Below the pieces are notes generated by a model, which worked only from the letters and a program-made list of their open reading frames with translations, was not told where the DNA came from and searched no databases. The position numbers were made by a program, and so were the translations under genes. From the NCBI RefSeq assembly GCF_900007165.1, contig NZ_CYGY02000083.1, forward strand, positions 1 through 61,570: DNA of 61,570 nucleotides, given 5' to 3'. Every line of letters begins with the position of its first letter. Within the stretch, counting starts at the first letter, position 1. The DNA is from Paraburkholderia piptadeniae. Its GTDB lineage: Bacteria > Pseudomonadota > Gammaproteobacteria > Burkholderiales > Burkholderiaceae. Shown here piece by piece: positions 9,274 to 17,367 of this stretch.

Positions 9274-9300
9274 AAAAAAGCCGCCTCGATGGGCGGCTTT
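9274..9300 (-). terminator. Intrinsic terminator between tail sheath and tail tube genes
   Basis: On the minus strand AAAGCCGCC pairs perfectly with GGCGGCTTT around a 6-base loop and is followed by more T residues. It sits directly after the sheath gene and could reduce expression of everything downstream relative to sheath. Confidence 0.75.
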
Positions 9301-9319
9301 GCGTCGGTTAGACGGCGGG

Positions 9320-10813
9320 TTATTGCAGCGTGAATTGCATCAGCAACGCGAAGATGCGAAGCTGATCCATCAGAACAGCCGGATAGATGACGTCGACGCG
9401 ATTCGGATTCGTCGTGTTCTTCTGGACGATCAGCTTCGATGCGAACGTCGCGCTGTCCTGGACATAGCCGTTGTCTTCCATCTCGACATACATCGCGACG
9501 AGAGCGCCCTTGATGATCGAGGGCGTGACGACATTGGTCCCCGGCGTAATACGCGTTCCATCGTCGGCGAGCTTCATCCGCGGGAACTGACTCGTAATGA
9601 CCGACTTCAGGCGACGCAGCACATACGTCAGCGTCGACATCGTCTCGACTTCGAGATAGCTGTCGTCCGCTTGTCCGTAACTGTTCGTCTGATAGGTCGT
9701 GACGACGTTTTCGAGCGCGACCGTACCGTCGTCCGCGACCGTAAAGGTCGAGATACCGTCCCATAGCAACACATTCCGATCCGTAAGATCGAAGCGCGAT
9801 GCAAGCGGAGGCGCGAGGACCGTCGACAGCGCGAGAGTCTGAAGCGGACGGGCCGGATCAGCGCGCAGCGCGACCGCGGAGGTCGCGCAAATGTCAGCCG
9901 CCCACACGTAGGAAGGACTCGGCGAGTCGTAGAAGCCCATGACGGAGACATGCTCGTCATTGCGCGTCACGCCGAAGGTCGTCACGCTGGCGAGCGTTCC
10001 GCGATATGCGGCGAAGGCATGGCCGTAAATCTGTTTCGACCACGACCAGCGGCCCGTTTTCGTGCTGAGAAACGCCTTCATCGCATCGAGCGACGTCGAA
10101 TCCGTGTACGGAAGCGCGATGAAGTCGAATTCCTGATCGAGCAAATTCGCGAGGCCCGTCGTCAGCGACGGATTGACCAATCCGCCAGTCATCGCCGTAA
10201 TGGTCACGCCGAGACCCGTCGGCGTCGACTCGCCATTTGCCGCGCCCTTGTAGTTGAGACGGATGTCAATGTCGCCCGCGGCGAGGCCCTTATTCTTCGC
10301 CGTAATATCTACCTTGCTCGTCGTCGTTGCGTCGACTACCGCCGTTACCGGGAGGTCGCTCGCTGCGTTGATCGCAGCCGCGAGCGCGGTCGCGAGATTC
10401 GCGGGCGTCTGTGTCGACGTAACTGTCATCGTGACGAGTTGACCGGCGATGTAGAGATACAGGACGCCCGTCGCCGTCGACGCGGTCGAGAAGTTGATTG
10501 CGCCCGACGCCGCCACGGCTGACGCATCGTCCGCTAGCGGGAGATACCAAACCTCGCCGAAGTCGTCCGCCGCACGATAAGCCGCAGTCATGAGAGCCAG
10601 CATCGAGCCAACACCGCCGACGTTCTTAGCATCGCCCGTGCCCTGCGAAATCACAGGCGTATTCGCGACACCCGTCCCGCTCGACGTCATCTGACCGATG
10701 ATGAGCGCGCGCTGAGTCGTCGCGCCCGTGTTCGCCTTGCTGTTATCGAGGTCCGCATAGAACAGCGGAACACGGATGTTTTGCGGGATATTCGGGAACG
10801 AAACATTTCCCAT
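9320..10813 (-). CDS. Phage tail sheath protein (Mu gpL-like)
   Basis: 497 residues. The opening 'MGNVSFPNIPQNIRVPLFYADLDNSKA' and the later 'ATTQRALIIGQ', 'EFDFIALPYTDSTSLDAMKAFL' and 'RLKSVITSQFPRMKLADDG' are characteristic of Mu-type sheath proteins. It polymerizes around the tube and contracts at infection. Its ATG overlaps the stop of the small DUF2635 gene (TAATG), so the two are probably co-translated. A terminator follows. Confidence 0.92.
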   Translation of the reverse strand: MGNVSFPNIPQNIRVPLFYADLDNSKANTGATTQRALIIGQMTSSGTGVANTPVISQGTGDAKNVGGVGSMLALMTAAYRAADDFGEVWYLPLADDASAVAASGAINFSTASTATGVLYLYIAGQLVTMTVTSTQTPANLATALAAAINAASDLPVTAVVDATTTSKVDITAKNKGLAAGDIDIRLNYKGAANGESTPTGLGVTITAMTGGLVNPSLTTGLANLLDQEFDFIALPYTDSTSLDAMKAFLSTKTGRWSWSKQIYGHAFAAYRGTLASVTTFGVTRNDEHVSVMGFYDSPSPSYVWAADICATSAVALRADPARPLQTLALSTVLAPPLASRFDLTDRNVLLWDGISTFTVADDGTVALENVVTTYQTNSYGQADDSYLEVETMSTLTYVLRRLKSVITSQFPRMKLADDGTRITPGTNVVTPSIIKGALVAMYVEMEDNGYVQDSATFASKLIVQKNTTNPNRVDVIYPAVLMDQLRIFALLMQFTLQ

Positions 10814-10992
10814 TATTCAACGTCCTTTGTGTCTGCCACCGACGCCGCTTCGTCGACGAGAACGACGTCGCCGTCGCGCAAGCGTCGGATGTAGTAGAGA
10901 TCGAAGTCGCCTACTTCCCGGCCTTCATCCGGTAAGTAGTCCTTCAGAACCGGGTCCCGCACTTTGAGACCCGGAGCGGGCTTAACTTTCAT
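10813..10992 (-). CDS. DUF2635-family small phage protein (Mu gp38-like)
   Basis: 59 residues starting 'MKVKPAPGLKVRDPVLKDYL' and ending at TAA overlapping the sheath ATG. 'PAPGLKVRDP' and 'FDLYYIRRLRDGDVV' fit the DUF2635 family found just upstream of the sheath in Mu-like phages. Function unknown. Confidence 0.8.
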   Translation of the reverse strand: MKVKPAPGLKVRDPVLKDYLPDEGREVGDFDLYYIRRLRDGDVVLVDEAASVADTKDVE

Positions 10993-11000
10993 GGTTTGTC

Positions 11001-11555
11001 CTATTGAGGGAGCGTGATAACCGCGCCTGGCTGCGGCGTCCCGTCCGCGACTGTCAGAACGACGTCCGTCTCTTCGAAGGCGACCGTCGGCGCTTGGTAG
11101 AAGTCGTCGGGGCCTTGAAAAAACTCCATACCTATCTCGATGACGACCTGTCCTTGATGGAAAGCGCTATCCTCTTTCCCGCCGACCTCCATACGGGACC
11201 GGAAGAACGGGTATTGCTGAAGTAGCGTCATCAGCGCTGGATAGTTGATGACGGCGGACTTCACCTGATCGCGGATCGTTTCGAGGTCCACGTAGCACAA
11301 CGCCGCGCCGACGTCGTCGTTTTCGGCTTCTCGCTCGACGCGACCGACGACCTTCAGAGTCGAAGTCACATTGAATTGCGGAGGACCGTTTCGCCCGAGG
11401 CCGTCGCCGTCCTCATCGCCAGCCGTGACGATGAGCATCGGATAGCTCTGATCCCACGACGGAATGTCGCGCGGAGAAAATACGTTCGCGCCCGCGATCG
11501 TCGTCCCGGTCAAAGCCTCGACGGCGATTGCGCGTAATTGAGCGGAAGTCGTCAT
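11001..11555 (-). CDS. Mu gp37-like tail completion/terminator protein
   Basis: 184 residues. 'PMLIVTAGDEDGDGLGRNGPPQFNVTSTLKVVGRVE' and 'YVDLETIRDQVKSAVI' resemble the gp37-type proteins that precede the sheath in Mu-like tails and are thought to act as tail terminators. It overlaps the gpFII-like gene by 4 bases, marking the junction between lambda-like head genes and Mu-like tail genes. Family assignment is moderate. Confidence 0.65.
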   Translation of the reverse strand: MTTSAQLRAIAVEALTGTTIAGANVFSPRDIPSWDQSYPMLIVTAGDEDGDGLGRNGPPQFNVTSTLKVVGRVEREAENDDVGAALCYVDLETIRDQVKSAVINYPALMTLLQQYPFFRSRMEVGGKEDSAFHQGQVVIEIGMEFFQGPDDFYQAPTVAFEETDVVLTVADGTPQPGAVITLPQ

Positions 11556-11875
11556 GCAGACTCCTTCAGCTTGAGATTGAGCCAGCCGATTCCGTTCGGC
11601 TGCGGCTCAATGACGAGATAGGCCTCACCCGTCTTCGCCCGTGTGAGGCGATCGTTTTTCGCGACGGGCGCCTTCAGTTGTGACTGCTGTAGACCGACGG
11701 ACGGCGCGACTGTGACCCAGTGCGCGGCGCCGTCGCCATCGAATTCCTGTCGACGATACGGCTCAGCGAAAATGCCCGTGATCGGGTACGCCGGGCCTGA
11801 AACGGGCTGATAGGTCAACGGCTCGCCGAATGCCGCTGCGGCGGGACCATTGACGAGCGCGTCGAAGTCAATCAT
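11552..11875 (-). CDS. Head-tail joining protein (lambda gpFII-like)
   Basis: 107 residues starting 'MIDFDALVNGPAAAAFGEPLTYQP'. Small beta-barrel connector proteins of the gpFII/Phage_attach type begin this way, with a predicted beta-rich body ending in 'NGIGWLNLKL'. It lies directly after the capsid gene and one small gene, as FII does in lambda, and probably closes the head and receives the tail. Confidence 0.7.
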   Translation of the reverse strand: MIDFDALVNGPAAAAFGEPLTYQPVSGPAYPITGIFAEPYRRQEFDGDGAAHWVTVAPSVGLQQSQLKAPVAKNDRLTRAKTGEAYLVIEPQPNGIGWLNLKLKESA

Positions 11876-12105
11876 TCGCCGACACGCCGCACGGCTGGAC
11901 GGCGCGATCCGCCGAATTCCGGACCATTCCCGCGCTTGACCGACGCCGCCTTCGGGTCGACGAGGAACCCGCGTTCGCGAAGCGCCTTCACTTCAGCGAC
12001 AGGCAATTCGACCTCATCGCCGGGACGGTACTTTTTCCGATCGGGACCGCGAACCGTTCGCCCATAGGCGACCGTCGCCTTTTCAGTTTTGACGGTCACT
12101 GTCAT
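11872..12105 (-). CDS. Small head protein in the gpFI position
   Basis: The ATG at 12105 overlaps the capsid TAA (TAATG), giving 77 residues beginning 'MTVTVKTEKATVAYGRTVRG'. The upstream frame extension lies inside the capsid gene and is not used. 'PGDEVELPVAEVKALRERGFLVD' resembles small phage proteins that sit after capsid genes. Its position corresponds to lambda FI, but I see no direct FI similarity. The 3' end overlaps the FII-like gene by 4 bases. Confidence 0.7.
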   Translation of the reverse strand: MTVTVKTEKATVAYGRTVRGPDRKKYRPGDEVELPVAEVKALRERGFLVDPKAASVKRGNGPEFGGSRRPAVRRVGE

Positions 12106-13169
12106 TACTCGGTCACCACTTGAGCAAAGAACGATGCATTGACGCGGCTCGGGATAACGAGCGGCGCAGACTGCATGAGGATGAGGCGTTGGGCCGGGTC
12201 TTTCTCGACCCACGTCTTCGGCGCGTACGGCATCGCCTCGTAAGAGAATTCCGGGTCCAGAATCTGACCGAACGCGCGAGTACCGGTCATGTCCGGCCCG
12301 CTCATGATCAGACCGCCTTCCGGCAACATGGGCTGCTCGACGTCGTTGTCATCGACAAACCAATCGGTATAGACCCACAGGTCCCATTGACCCCAATGGC
12401 CCATGTACATCCCGCCCTTCACCGGCGAGACGGCCGGATTCACGACGTTACCGAACGGGGCCTGAGCCGGGAACGTGATCGCGTTACGCTTCAGTTCGGG
12501 ATCGAGCTTGAACGCGCGGAATGCGTCGACCGAGAAAACGACGTCCGTCACCTGCGCGCCCGACTTCTTCAGGACAAGTTGCGCCCAGTCGGTCAGGTCG
12601 TCCGTCGGCGAAACGGTTCCCGGCGAAAGCTCCGTACCGATGTTCGCGCGGGTCCATTGCGCTCCGCCCGCGAGGACTTCAGTCAGTTCGGGATCGCGAC
12701 CGAAATCGACGATGACGGTCTCGAAGCCTTCGCCTTCGACCTTCACGGTTCCGGACTGGAGAGCCTGAGCCGCCATCCATTCGAGACGACGGTTGAGGAT
12801 GTCGATCTGGTCGGTCAACTCCGCTTCGAGGTTCGCTGCCTCGCGATCCTCGCCGGTCAGTTCCCCGCCGATGCGCTCACCGATCATGCGGCGAACGGGC
12901 TTGCGGAGGTCCGGAGCCCGCTTGTCCTTGATGTATGCGGGCTTGAAAGTGTTCGTCTGATAGCGACGTTGCTCGACGAGCTTACCCTCGACGAGCGGCG
13001 AGACGAACGGCGCCATACGGCGCTTACCGACGTCGACGTCGATCGAGATTTCTTCCGAATCCGCCATTGCGATATTCGGAAAGAAGCGGTCGAGAAGGAA
13101 GTTTTGCGACGTCTTCAGGTTAGGGACGACCTGAATCAGGGTATTGGTATCGTAAACAAACGAGGACAT
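12105..13169 (-). CDS. Major capsid protein, lambda gpE family
   Basis: 354 residues. The N-terminus 'MSSFVYDTNTLIQVVPNLKTSQNFLLDRFFP' and 'DVDVGKRRMAPFVSPLVEGK' are signatures of the gpE major capsid family, as are 'DFGRDPELTEVLAGG' and 'YTDWFVDDNDVEQPMLPEGGLI'. It forms the HK97-fold icosahedral shell. It follows the decoration gene across a terminator and is coupled by TAATG to the next small gene. Confidence 0.93.
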   Translation of the reverse strand: MSSFVYDTNTLIQVVPNLKTSQNFLLDRFFPNIAMADSEEISIDVDVGKRRMAPFVSPLVEGKLVEQRRYQTNTFKPAYIKDKRAPDLRKPVRRMIGERIGGELTGEDREAANLEAELTDQIDILNRRLEWMAAQALQSGTVKVEGEGFETVIVDFGRDPELTEVLAGGAQWTRANIGTELSPGTVSPTDDLTDWAQLVLKKSGAQVTDVVFSVDAFRAFKLDPELKRNAITFPAQAPFGNVVNPAVSPVKGGMYMGHWGQWDLWVYTDWFVDDNDVEQPMLPEGGLIMSGPDMTGTRAFGQILDPEFSYEAMPYAPKTWVEKDPAQRLILMQSAPLVIPSRVNASFFAQVVTE

Positions 13170-13207
13170 TACCTCGAACTCCTAATGAGATTGTGTTTTT
13201 CCGGACG

Positions 13208-13233
13208 AAAAAAAACCCGCCGAAGCGGGCTTT
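13208..13233 (-). terminator. Intrinsic terminator between decoration and capsid genes
   Basis: The minus strand carries a GC-rich stem GCCCGC-TTCG-GCGGGT followed by eight T residues. It lies in the 80-base gap between the gpD-like and gpE-like genes. Confidence 0.75.
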
Positions 13234-13251
13234 ATTCAGGAGCGGAGTCGG

Positions 13252-13929
13252 TTAGCTCGGGTCAGCCGCCGAGACGGACGACTTGACGAAAATCCCGTAG
13301 GGGCGGAGGGCCGTCGTCAGGGTCGGAATCGACCAGGACGCGTCGTAGATCAGAGCGCGCGCGTTGAATTCGCCCATGACATATGCGGCGCCTTCGACCG
13401 CACCAGCGGACGCGTCGACGTTGTCGACGAGGACGCCGACGGGCGTTTGACTGCCGTCCGACGCCGTCTTGACGCTTTCCTTGAAAGTGCCGACTGCGTC
13501 GACAACGGTCAACGTGAAGGAGTCGCCTGCGGAGAACGCGGTCCCGCCAGCCGTGATCGTGAAATTGAGTTCCGCACTCGTGTACGCCGTGCCGACAGTC
13601 GCGTCGGCAAGTGCGTTGCCTTCCGGATCGACGACGCCGAAATCTGTCGCCGACTTCGCGGTCAGCACGTATGCGCCATTCAGGGGCGAAGCTCCGAGGC
13701 TGATCGAGCCGACGGCGCCGTTACCCGCGTTTGCACCGGCCTTCGTCTCGACGTTGAGCGACGAAACCTGACCAATCACGGTCCCGCGCGAGAGCGTCCC
13801 GGACGCGATAATCACCGGCTGCGTGACAAGTTTCAGATTGCCCGCGATGAGCTGATCCGGGACGTAGGTTTCGGCGCGCATAAACGGCTGCGCCGAGTTG
13901 TCGCCGATGGTGCTGATGTTCAGAGACAT
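13252..13929 (-). CDS. Head decoration protein, gpD-like with inserted domain
   Basis: 225 residues. The two ends ('LKLVTQPVIIASGTLSRGTVIGQV' and 'VGVLVDNVDASAGAVEGAAYVMGEFNARAL') match lambda gpD-type decoration proteins. A middle segment of about 75 residues ('GAVGSISLGASPLNGAYVLTAKSATDFGVVDPEG') is an extra beta-domain found in longer members. gpD trimers stabilise the shell after expansion. A terminator follows the gene. Confidence 0.85.
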   Translation of the reverse strand: MSLNISTIGDNSAQPFMRAETYVPDQLIAGNLKLVTQPVIIASGTLSRGTVIGQVSSLNVETKAGANAGNGAVGSISLGASPLNGAYVLTAKSATDFGVVDPEGNALADATVGTAYTSAELNFTITAGGTAFSAGDSFTLTVVDAVGTFKESVKTASDGSQTPVGVLVDNVDASAGAVEGAAYVMGEFNARALIYDASWSIPTLTTALRPYGIFVKSSVSAADPS

Positions 13930-13957
13930 TTATTCTCCAGAATTGGATGTTGTGTGC

Positions 13958-14581
13958 TTACTTCTCGCCGCGGCGAGCCTTTCCAGCCGCTATGATGCGA
14001 TCTGCTGCCGAGCTATTGCCAGACGCCTGTTTGCCTTGCACCTTATTCGGCGCGGGCTCGCTGTTCATACGGTCGCGGAGGCTCGACCCCTGCGGCTTGC
14101 GCGGAGCCGCCGAACCCGCGGCGTTGAGCGCGGCGATCGCCGCGGCGGACGACATGCCAGTATCGAATGCGAATACCGCAGCCTGTTCCGCACGACCGCA
14201 TTTGAAACCATGCGAAATGATGCGAGCGCATCGAGCGCGCTCAGCCTTCGCGGCCTTCTGCCCCTTCGCGTCCTTCTTGTCGTCGCCGTCGTCGTCTTCC
14301 GCGGCGTCGTCGCTCGCGGCGTCGTCGTCTTCTTCGTCTTCGGCTTTTGCGCCCTTCGCGTCCGTGCTGCCGTCGTCGTCTTCCGACTTCGCGTCGGCGT
14401 CGTCGCCGTCTTCGTCGTTCGCCTTCGAGCCCTTGGCGTCCTTGTCGTCCTTTTTCTCGTCGTCTTCGGCCTTGGCGCCCTTCGCGTCCTTGTCCTTGTC
14501 CTCGTCGTCTTCGGCGCGTGCGCCCTTCGGTTTGCCATAGCCCATCAGCGACGCGAACGGCGACGCTAGAAACTTGCTCAT
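13958..14581 (-). CDS. Highly acidic scaffold-like head protein
   Basis: 207 residues. Residues about 20-110 are low-complexity Asp/Glu/Lys/Ala with the recurring block 'GAKAEDDE' or close variants. The part after about residue 110 ('AERARCARIISHGFKCGRAEQAAVFAFDTGMSSAAAIAAL', interrupted here only for description) resembles the C-terminal segment of prophage S49 protease-scaffold proteins. Between protease and decoration genes, a scaffolding role (lambda Nu3 counterpart) is likely. The repeat tract may vary in length. Function is inferred from position and composition. Confidence 0.65.
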   Translation of the reverse strand: MSKFLASPFASLMGYGKPKGARAEDDEDKDKDAKGAKAEDDEKKDDKDAKGSKANDEDGDDADAKSEDDDGSTDAKGAKAEDEEDDDAASDDAAEDDDGDDKKDAKGQKAAKAERARCARIISHGFKCGRAEQAAVFAFDTGMSSAAAIAALNAAGSAAPRKPQGSSLRDRMNSEPAPNKVQGKQASGNSSAADRIIAAGKARRGEK

Positions 14582-14601
14582 CTTTTTTCCTGAAAATGTG
14601 T

Positions 14602-15474
14602 TTACTTCAGCTTGGAATACAGCGCGTTAAACGCCGCATCGGGAGACATGACCGCGTCGGCGAGTTTGAGCGCGACGCCGCGCTCGCCGAGATAGGTCGC
14701 TGCTTGTGTCGCGCGTACTTTCGAAGCCGCTAGCCCGCGATTTCGGGCGACGGTCTCGACGAAAAGTTCGCCCATCGTGTCGATGTCGGTTTGAAAGCTC
14801 TCGCGAGCCTCGTCGGAAAGCGGAATTTCCGGATGTCCGTCGGCCTTGCGATCGCCGTACGTGATGAAAGTCACCTTGACGCCCGCTTGAGTGATCGCCT
14901 TCGACCAATCGACATGCATCGAGATAACGCCGATCGAACCGACGCCGCCCGTGCGCGGGACATAGATTTCATCCGCCGCGCTTGCGATCGCATATGCGGC
15001 GGAATACGCGCCTTCATCGAGAATTGCCGCGATCGGCTTCTCTCCGCGCGCCTCGTAGATCAGGTCGACGAGATCGAAGCACCCCGCGACCTCGCCTCCC
15101 GGCGAGTCGATATTGAACGCGATCGCCCTGACGTCCGGATCGCCGAGCGCGGTCAGGAAGTTTTGACGGATGCCGTCATAGCCCGTCATTCCCGAATACG
15201 GCTCCAGCGTGCCGAGCTTCTGAACAAGCGTTCCTTCGACCTGAATCACAGCGACGCCGCCGACGTTGAAGTAGCCTTCGACGGCCTCGCGGCCCTTCTG
15301 CGAGAACTCGCCACCGAAGGCTTGCGGAGTCAACGCGAGTTCCGCACCATCGAGCCGGATCATCTTTGAGATACCGAGGCGCTCCGCGAGGGACGCCATG
15401 ATGACCTCCGCCTTTTCCGGTCGGATCGCTATCGGCGTATTGAAAAGGCGTTGCGCCAAATGTCCAAACCGCAT
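14602..15474 (-). CDS. S49-family capsid maturation protease (lambda gpC-like)
   Basis: The ATG at 15474 overlaps the portal stop (TAATG), giving 290 residues that begin 'MRFGHLAQRLFNTPIAIRP'. The longer upstream frame is inside the portal gene. 'AIAFNIDSPGGEVAGCFDLVDLI', 'EGAYSAAYAIASAADEI' with the likely nucleophilic Ser, and 'GGVGSIGVISMHVDWS' define the SppA/ClpP-like S49 fold used by lambda gpC. It should cleave scaffold and portal during prohead maturation. Confidence 0.88.
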   Translation of the reverse strand: MRFGHLAQRLFNTPIAIRPEKAEVIMASLAERLGISKMIRLDGAELALTPQAFGGEFSQKGREAVEGYFNVGGVAVIQVEGTLVQKLGTLEPYSGMTGYDGIRQNFLTALGDPDVRAIAFNIDSPGGEVAGCFDLVDLIYEARGEKPIAAILDEGAYSAAYAIASAADEIYVPRTGGVGSIGVISMHVDWSKAITQAGVKVTFITYGDRKADGHPEIPLSDEARESFQTDIDTMGELFVETVARNRGLAASKVRATQAATYLGERGVALKLADAVMSPDAAFNALYSKLK

Positions 15475-17108
15475 TAATGAACCTCCTCGGGCTGATCGGC
15501 CTTGTTTGCCGGGTTGTTGTTCCAGTTCGGGAGCGGGAGTCCGCGCTCGCGGTAGTACTCCTGTTCGATCGCGCGACGATCGGCGACCTCGCGCCAGTCG
15601 ATGCCTTGCTCCGCGCATTCGTCTTCGAGCGAAGACATACCGGCATCGAGACCGAGTATTGCGCCTTGCTTTTCCTTCACCGGATCGACGTATCCCTTAC
15701 CGGGACCCATCCAACGCGCGCGCGAGTAAGCTCCGCGAGCCTCCATAAAGGCGGGGATTTCTCCGCTGTTCGGCATCGGATAGTCATCGACCTCGACCGA
15801 TTCTTCTAGAAAGTTCGCGTAGACCGGCTGAGCGAAGCCGACAACGAAATCGAATCGGCGTCGATGGAACGTCTTCCACGCCTCAAGCATCGCCGCACGA
15901 AACGACGAATAATTGATTTCCGCCCAGTTCTGGCTAATTTGCTGAGCGGCAAGACCGGTAGCAGCGGCGACGTTGCGGAGCATTGCGCTCTGAAATCCGT
16001 CGTAGTTCCCGCTCGGACGATTCGCAGCGACTGACCCGATCTTTTCACCGGGATAGAGCATCGTCATCCCGACGTCGCCCAGTGACGTTTTTCGCTCCTT
16101 GTGATACGCGGAGCGCTCCGCCTGATATGCGTTGATCTTGGTCGACTGTCCGAGCGCTCCCTCAACTAGCTCTTGATCGAATGGGCTTTCGATATAAGCG
16201 GCGAAGAACGCATTGATGATCGCTGCATCAAGTTCGGTCGAGTCGTACTTGATGAGCATCTTTAGCCGATTGACGATCGGCGTCAGAAAGCCGACGCCTC
16301 GATGCTGATTCGCACGATCGCGGTCGAAGTAGTGAATCAGAAGAGGTCGCCCAAACGCAGTTTCACGCGGGACGCGCTCCCATGTGACGCTCTTCGCCGC
16401 GCTGAAATAGTCGCCCTGATGCGCCTCGCGGAGCCAGTATGCGACCGCGGTCCAGCGGGAATCGACCTCAACGCCGCCGCGCATGTTTTGCTGATCGAAC
16501 TTGAGTTGAGGGTTCGACAGCCGATCGGGATCGACAACCTCGATCGCCGTCGCATACCGCGCCCCGCCGCGTCGGACGCGCTCCTCGATCCAGTGAGAGC
16601 GACCGATCGCCTCGCCTTCGGCCAGATAATGACGGAAGGCAAGTCGGAACATTTGCGGAACGGTCTGGAATCGAGTCGAATCACAATACCTGCCGGGATC
16701 GTTAGCCCACGCGCGATAGTTCGCCGACGCGGCCTGACCCCATTCTTCGGCCCATTTGTGATCGAACTTCTTGTTTCCGCTCATTGCCTGAAGGACCGCA
16801 TAGTCAGGTTGAGACGTCGGGCTGAAGTTAGGCCCGATGACGTTGTCTAGCGTCCGCGTTACCGCTGCTGACGCCCATCCGTCATTACGCACAAGGTCAC
16901 GCACCCGCGAGACCATGCGGTCGCGGAACATGTTGATTTCGCCGTCGGGCGACCACACGTAAGGATTCCAATCCTGCATGTGACCGCCTGAAATGTCGGC
17001 GGCATCATATGGCGTGTTTTGCCGACCGGCGAGCATCGAGGCGCGCGACGATCGACTCGGAGGCAACGGAGAACCATTCGCCCCGAGAATTCGAACCTGA
17101 TTTGTCAT
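15474..17108 (-). CDS. Phage portal protein, lambda gpB family
   Basis: 544 residues. 'NPYVWSPDGEINMFRDRMVSRVRDLVRNDGWA', 'ALEIVDPDRL'-like 'AIEVVDPDRLSNPQ', 'HYFDRDRANQHRGVGFLTPIV' and 'AQQISQNWAEINYSSFRAAML' are gpB portal motifs. It forms the dodecameric ring through which DNA enters and leaves. The start overlaps gpW by 4 bases and the end overlaps the protease start, so head genes are tightly coupled. Confidence 0.92.
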   Translation of the reverse strand: MTNQVRILGANGSPLPPSRSSRASMLAGRQNTPYDAADISGGHMQDWNPYVWSPDGEINMFRDRMVSRVRDLVRNDGWASAAVTRTLDNVIGPNFSPTSQPDYAVLQAMSGNKKFDHKWAEEWGQAASANYRAWANDPGRYCDSTRFQTVPQMFRLAFRHYLAEGEAIGRSHWIEERVRRGGARYATAIEVVDPDRLSNPQLKFDQQNMRGGVEVDSRWTAVAYWLREAHQGDYFSAAKSVTWERVPRETAFGRPLLIHYFDRDRANQHRGVGFLTPIVNRLKMLIKYDSTELDAAIINAFFAAYIESPFDQELVEGALGQSTKINAYQAERSAYHKERKTSLGDVGMTMLYPGEKIGSVAANRPSGNYDGFQSAMLRNVAAATGLAAQQISQNWAEINYSSFRAAMLEAWKTFHRRRFDFVVGFAQPVYANFLEESVEVDDYPMPNSGEIPAFMEARGAYSRARWMGPGKGYVDPVKEKQGAILGLDAGMSSLEDECAEQGIDWREVADRRAIEQEYYRERGLPLPNWNNNPANKADQPEEVH

Positions 17109-17350
17109 CGCATCGAAAACCGGATTGATCGGCGACCGTGCGAGATACCGAGCTTCGTCTGAATAAGCGCGATGTCTGCCTGAAGCCGTAGGATGTCGGC
17201 GGGCCGGAACGTGACAGACTTCGATCCGTCACCTTGCGCGTAGCTCACGCTCACGACCTGCTGTCCCGTATTGAGGGCGAAATAGGCGTTTTGAAGCGCC
17301 TGTAACTGGGTTTGAAGTTGTGCGTTTGTTAATCCATCGTAGACACCCAT
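17105..17350 (-). CDS. gpW-like head-tail joining protein
   Basis: 81 residues. 'LQTQLQALQNAYFALNTGQQVVSVSYAQGDGSKSVTFR' followed by 'ADILRLQADIALIQTKLG' matches the alpha-beta-alpha gpW fold that binds below the portal after packaging. It lies between the large terminase and portal, as in lambda. Confidence 0.88.
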   Translation of the reverse strand: MGVYDGLTNAQLQTQLQALQNAYFALNTGQQVVSVSYAQGDGSKSVTFRPADILRLQADIALIQTKLGISHGRRSIRFSMR

Positions 17351-17367
17351 TCGGTTTTTCCTTGTGA

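Noticed and set aside
12120..13286. Long plus-strand frame (388 residues) opposite the capsid gene
   Set aside because: It is an arginine-rich shadow of the capsid gene caused by codon bias; the opposite strand has a clear gpE protein.
13898..14569. Plus-strand frame rich in Val/Leu/Arg opposite the acidic scaffold gene
   Set aside because: Antisense of GAC/GAC-type repeats; looks like membrane segments only because of the repeat.
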